From Patiriisocius marinistellae (GTDB taxonomy: Bacteria > Bacteroidota > Bacteroidia > Flavobacteriales > Flavobacteriaceae), in the NCBI RefSeq assembly GCF_009014635.1, contig NZ_BKCF01000002.1, positions 62,001 to 126,000 of the forward strand: 64,000 nt of DNA, read 5' to 3'. The position numbers were made by a program, and so were the translations under genes. Of this stretch, positions 61,751-64,000 are shown one piece after another. The notes beneath the pieces were generated by a model that saw only the letters and a program-made list of their open reading frames with translations, was not told the origin of the DNA and did not search any database. Numbering within the stretch: the first letter of the stretch is position 1; each line of letters opens with the position of its first letter.

Positions 61751-62209
61751 ATGTTCAAAAAAATAGCAAAAGGATTATCAAAATTAGGTAGTAATAAAGC
61801 AGATGTACCTTTTAATGAAAGTGCAATGCATGTTGTTGACGGTCAAAAAATAGGGGAGTCAAAGGATGGCCATTTATATATAGGCTTTAATGAAATTAGT
61901 GATTATTTATTTTTGGAAACTCTAATAGCAACCCCATCAAATATTAAAACATTTGATGGGGCTACATTAGACTTTAAAAGTACAAATGGTAATTTTAGTT
62001 TAATTTCAGACACTAAAGAAATTGCTTCTGAATTTTCAAAACAAGTAAATCGTTACATGACGGAATGCAGTTTTGATATTACAGAAGATTTAATTAAACG
62101 TGTTCAAAATAGAGATTTTCAAACTGTAACTTATCGTTATAAAAAGAAAGTAATCGTTATGAATATGGTTGCTGCTTCTAAGAAAATTATGTCTGACGAG
62201 GAGGAATAA
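61751..62209 (+). CDS. Conserved hypothetical small protein
   Basis: A 152-residue soluble protein that I cannot assign. It begins with a basic helix (MFKKIAKGLSKLGSN) and then a beta-rich body containing VDGQKIGESKDGHLYIGFNEISDYLF; the C-terminus is acidic. No signal peptide or transmembrane segment is visible. It is isolated between divergent and convergent neighbours, ending at a terminator shared with the acyl-CoA dehydrogenase. Confidence 0.68.
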   Translation: MFKKIAKGLSKLGSNKADVPFNESAMHVVDGQKIGESKDGHLYIGFNEISDYLFLETLIATPSNIKTFDGATLDFKSTNGNFSLISDTKEIASEFSKQVNRYMTECSFDITEDLIKRVQNRDFQTVTYRYKKKVIVMNMVAASKKIMSDEEE

Positions 62210-62234
62210 TTAATTAAAATTTCAGAATAAAAAA

Positions 62235-62266
62235 AACCTCTTAGATCAATTAAGAATTAAGAGGTT
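62235..62266 (-). terminator. Terminator after the acyl-CoA dehydrogenase gene
   Basis: A 9-bp inverted repeat AACCTCTTA (62235-62243) / TAAGAGGTT (62258-62266); on the minus strand it is followed by a T run. Confidence 0.7.
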
Positions 62267-62287
62267 GGTAATTTTACTGATTATTGT

Positions 62288-64000
62288 TTAGAAACAATAT
62301 TTTCCTTCGGCTGAAACTTTTTCAGCAATCATTTTACGCATTGCTCCTATATTAGGCATGTTTTGATATTTTGTAAAACGTTTAAGTCCCATTAACATCA
62401 TACGTTGCTCATCACCTTCAGCAAATGAAATGATTGATTCCTTCGCTTTTACAGAAATTATGTCTACAGCATGATATAAGTATAATTGAGACATTGCAAT
62501 TTGTAATGTTTGAGATTCCTCACCAGAACGTTTAGCATTTTTCTCTGTTCTCAAAATAGCACTTTCGGCCATATAGATTTCGATTAAGATATCTGCTGCT
62601 GCCATTAGCGTTTGTTGATGTTGTTCTAATTTGTCTCCATATTTTTGAGCAGCACTACCTGCCACCATTAAGAAAACTTTTTTCAGTTTCTTAATCATAT
62701 CTTTTTCTTCAGCAAAAAGTACGCTATAGTCTGGAGTTTCAAAAGAAGGTACAGAAGTTAACTCTGTAGCTACTGCTTGAGCTGGGCCTAAAAGATCTAC
62801 GTGTCCTTTCATAGCTTTCTTTACAAGCATTCCTACTGCTAACATGCGGTTAATTTCGTTTGTTCCTTCGTAAATACGTGCTATACGCGCGTCTCTCCAA
62901 GCAGCTTCCATAGGTGTATCTGCGCTAAAGCCCATTCCACCAAAAATTTGAATTCCTTCATCAGAACAATTTTGAACATCTTCTGAGACTGCTACTTTAA
63001 GGATAGAACACTCAATTGCGTATTCTTCTACTCCTTTGAGCTCTGCTTCTTGATGTGTATTTCCGTCTGCCATTCTCATTGCAATACGGTCTTCAATATT
63101 TTTTGCAGCACGGTAAGATGCAGATTCTCCAACGTAAGCAGAAGTAGCCATTTCAGCAAGTTTTAGCTTAATAGCTCCAAAACTAGCAATAGGTGTTTTA
63201 AATTGAATACGCTCATTTGCATAAACAGTAGCATTTGTAATAATACGTCTTTGCGCATCTAAACAAGCTGCGGCTAGTTTAATACGACCTACGTTTAAAG
63301 CGTTCATCGCAATTTTGAATCCTTCGCCACGACCTGCCAGCATGTTTTCTACTGGTACTTTTGTTTCATTGAAGAAAACTTGGCGTGTAGAAGAAGAGTG
63401 GATACCAAGCTTGTGCTCTTCTTCACCCATAGAAATCCCATTGTCAGGATCATTTTCTACAATAAAACCAGTAATGTTTTTATCATCTTCAATACGAGCA
63501 AACACAATCATCACATTACAGAAACCTGCATTTGATATCCACATTTTTTGTCCGCTGATTGAGTATGTTTTACCATCTTCACTTAATATTGCTTTAGTTT
63601 TTCCACTATTAGCATCACTACCAGCACCTGGCTCAGTTAAACAGTATGCGCCAAACCACTCACCAGTAGCTAGTTTAGGCACATACTTCATACGTTGTTC
63701 CTCAGTACCATAAAGTGTTATTGGCATTGTACCAATCCCCGTGTGAGCTCCAAAAGCTGTCGCGATTGAGCCTGTACCGCCAGAAATATAATCACAAACA
63801 AGCATTGTAGTTACAAAGCCCATTCCTAATCCATCATATTTTTCAGGTACAGCAACTCCCAGAAGTCCCATTTCACCAGCTTTACGCATTACTTCTTCTG
63901 TAAGCGCATAATCTTTCTTTTCAAATCTTGGTTTATGAGGCCAAATCTCACGATCAACAAACTCAATAACCGATTCTTTCATCATCTTTTGCTCATCACT
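62288..64000 (-). CDS. Acyl-CoA dehydrogenase (5' end outside window)
   Basis: The frame stays open from the stop at 62288 to the window edge, so the visible part is 570 residues plus stop; the peptide before MMKESVIEFV reads SDEQK, which shows that the true start lies beyond. Motifs include YCLTEPGAGSDANS (FAD/substrate loop), KMWISNAGFCNVMIVFAR, VPVENMLAGRGEGFKIAM, QIFGGMGFSADTPMEAAWRDARIARIYEGTNEI with the region of the catalytic Glu, and a long C-terminal extension of about 180 residues. It oxidises fatty acyl-CoA in beta-oxidation. Confidence 0.93.
   Translation of the reverse strand, partial: SDEQKMMKESVIEFVDREIWPHKPRFEKKDYALTEEVMRKAGEMGLLGVAVPEKYDGLGMGFVTTMLVCDYISGGTGSIATAFGAHTGIGTMPITLYGTEEQRMKYVPKLATGEWFGAYCLTEPGAGSDANSGKTKAILSEDGKTYSISGQKMWISNAGFCNVMIVFARIEDDKNITGFIVENDPDNGISMGEEEHKLGIHSSSTRQVFFNETKVPVENMLAGRGEGFKIAMNALNVGRIKLAAACLDAQRRIITNATVYANERIQFKTPIASFGAIKLKLAEMATSAYVGESASYRAAKNIEDRIAMRMADGNTHQEAELKGVEEYAIECSILKVAVSEDVQNCSDEGIQIFGGMGFSADTPMEAAWRDARIARIYEGTNEINRMLAVGMLVKKAMKGHVDLLGPAQAVATELTSVPSFETPDYSVLFAEEKDMIKKLKKVFLMVAGSAAQKYGDKLEQHQQTLMAAADILIEIYMAESAILRTEKNAKRSGEESQTLQIAMSQLYLYHAVDIISVKAKESIISFAEGDEQRMMLMGLKRFTKYQNMPNIGAMRKMIAEKVSAEGKYCF

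Overview
The window is AT-rich DNA (about one third GC by eye) from a member of the Bacteroidota, most likely a marine or environmental member of the Flavobacteriaceae. Supporting signs are a SusC-like carboxypeptidase-D/TonB receptor, Bacteroidota-specific families (DUF2141, 2TM, DUF4331 pairs, DUF2490, VPS10/sortilin-type exoproteins, a LETM1-related protein), many lipoproteins with short lipoboxes, little Shine-Dalgarno signal, and TAnnTTTG-type -7 promoter elements. I cannot name the genus. There are no rRNA or tRNA genes, CRISPR arrays, insertion sequences or prophage genes that I can see, so this looks like ordinary chromosome with one decayed gene.

Layout. 0-9.3 kb: start of a GNAT gene, a large catalase (katE), YetF-like and SemiSWEET membrane proteins, an FAD oxidoreductase and the glycerol pair glpK-glpD. 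9.3-16.3 kb: a DUF2141 secreted protein, then a six-gene minus-strand operon (SpoIIM-like, membrane protein, DUF4129, DUF4350, MoxR ATPase, DUF58), with RDD and TRIC-like genes diverging from it. 17.7-23.5 kb: housekeeping genes (cyclophilin lipoprotein, CoA-type Nudix, acyltransferase, ECF sigma factor, class III cyclase, YdeI-like). 23.6-31.2 kb: a TonB receptor, a second DUF2141 protein, a tetratricopeptide-like protein, a LytS-type histidine kinase fused to a 2TM domain, two free-standing 2TM proteins, a secreted amidohydrolase and a LytTR response regulator. 31.2-39.2 kb: LETM1-related protein, two tandem split DUF4331 pairs, a TPR lipoprotein, a likely structured small RNA, a GNAT pseudogene, and an RskA-type anti-sigma/ECF sigma pair. 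39.4-50 kb: Cu/Zn superoxide dismutase, DUF1905/YdeI, a hydrolase-OsmC fusion, DUF2490 plus VPS10-like exoprotein, MscS channel, and a VWA/MoxR pair. 50-64 kb: LysM, fasciclin, ABC ATPase with a small membrane partner, a beta-propeller amidohydrolase, M1 and M28 peptidases, and a truncated acyl-CoA dehydrogenase.

Main discovery. Four promoters share one architecture. Each has a 9-bp direct repeat of the LytTR type (ACAnTTSnG) with a 21-bp period, followed by a gap of exactly 33 nt and then a -7 element (TACTTTTA or CAnnTTTG). They precede both DUF2141 genes (one about 16 kb from the regulator), the TonB receptor, and the 2TM/amidohydrolase/regulator operon. The LytS-2TM kinase and LytTR regulator encoded in the cluster are the obvious controllers. 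I read this as a self-contained cell-surface regulon: kinase, 2TM proteins, TonB receptor, two DUF2141 proteins, amidohydrolase.

Other signals. The 10-mer ATTTCCGAAG occurs 16 times, eight on each strand, in all reading frames and once in a promoter, against roughly 0.1 expected from composition. It behaves like a genome-wide DNA word (Chi, uptake or similar). A bipartite motif AAAAACC-N14-ACCGTAA occurs upstream of the first DUF4331 gene and of the small-RNA candidate, suggesting an ECF-type promoter.
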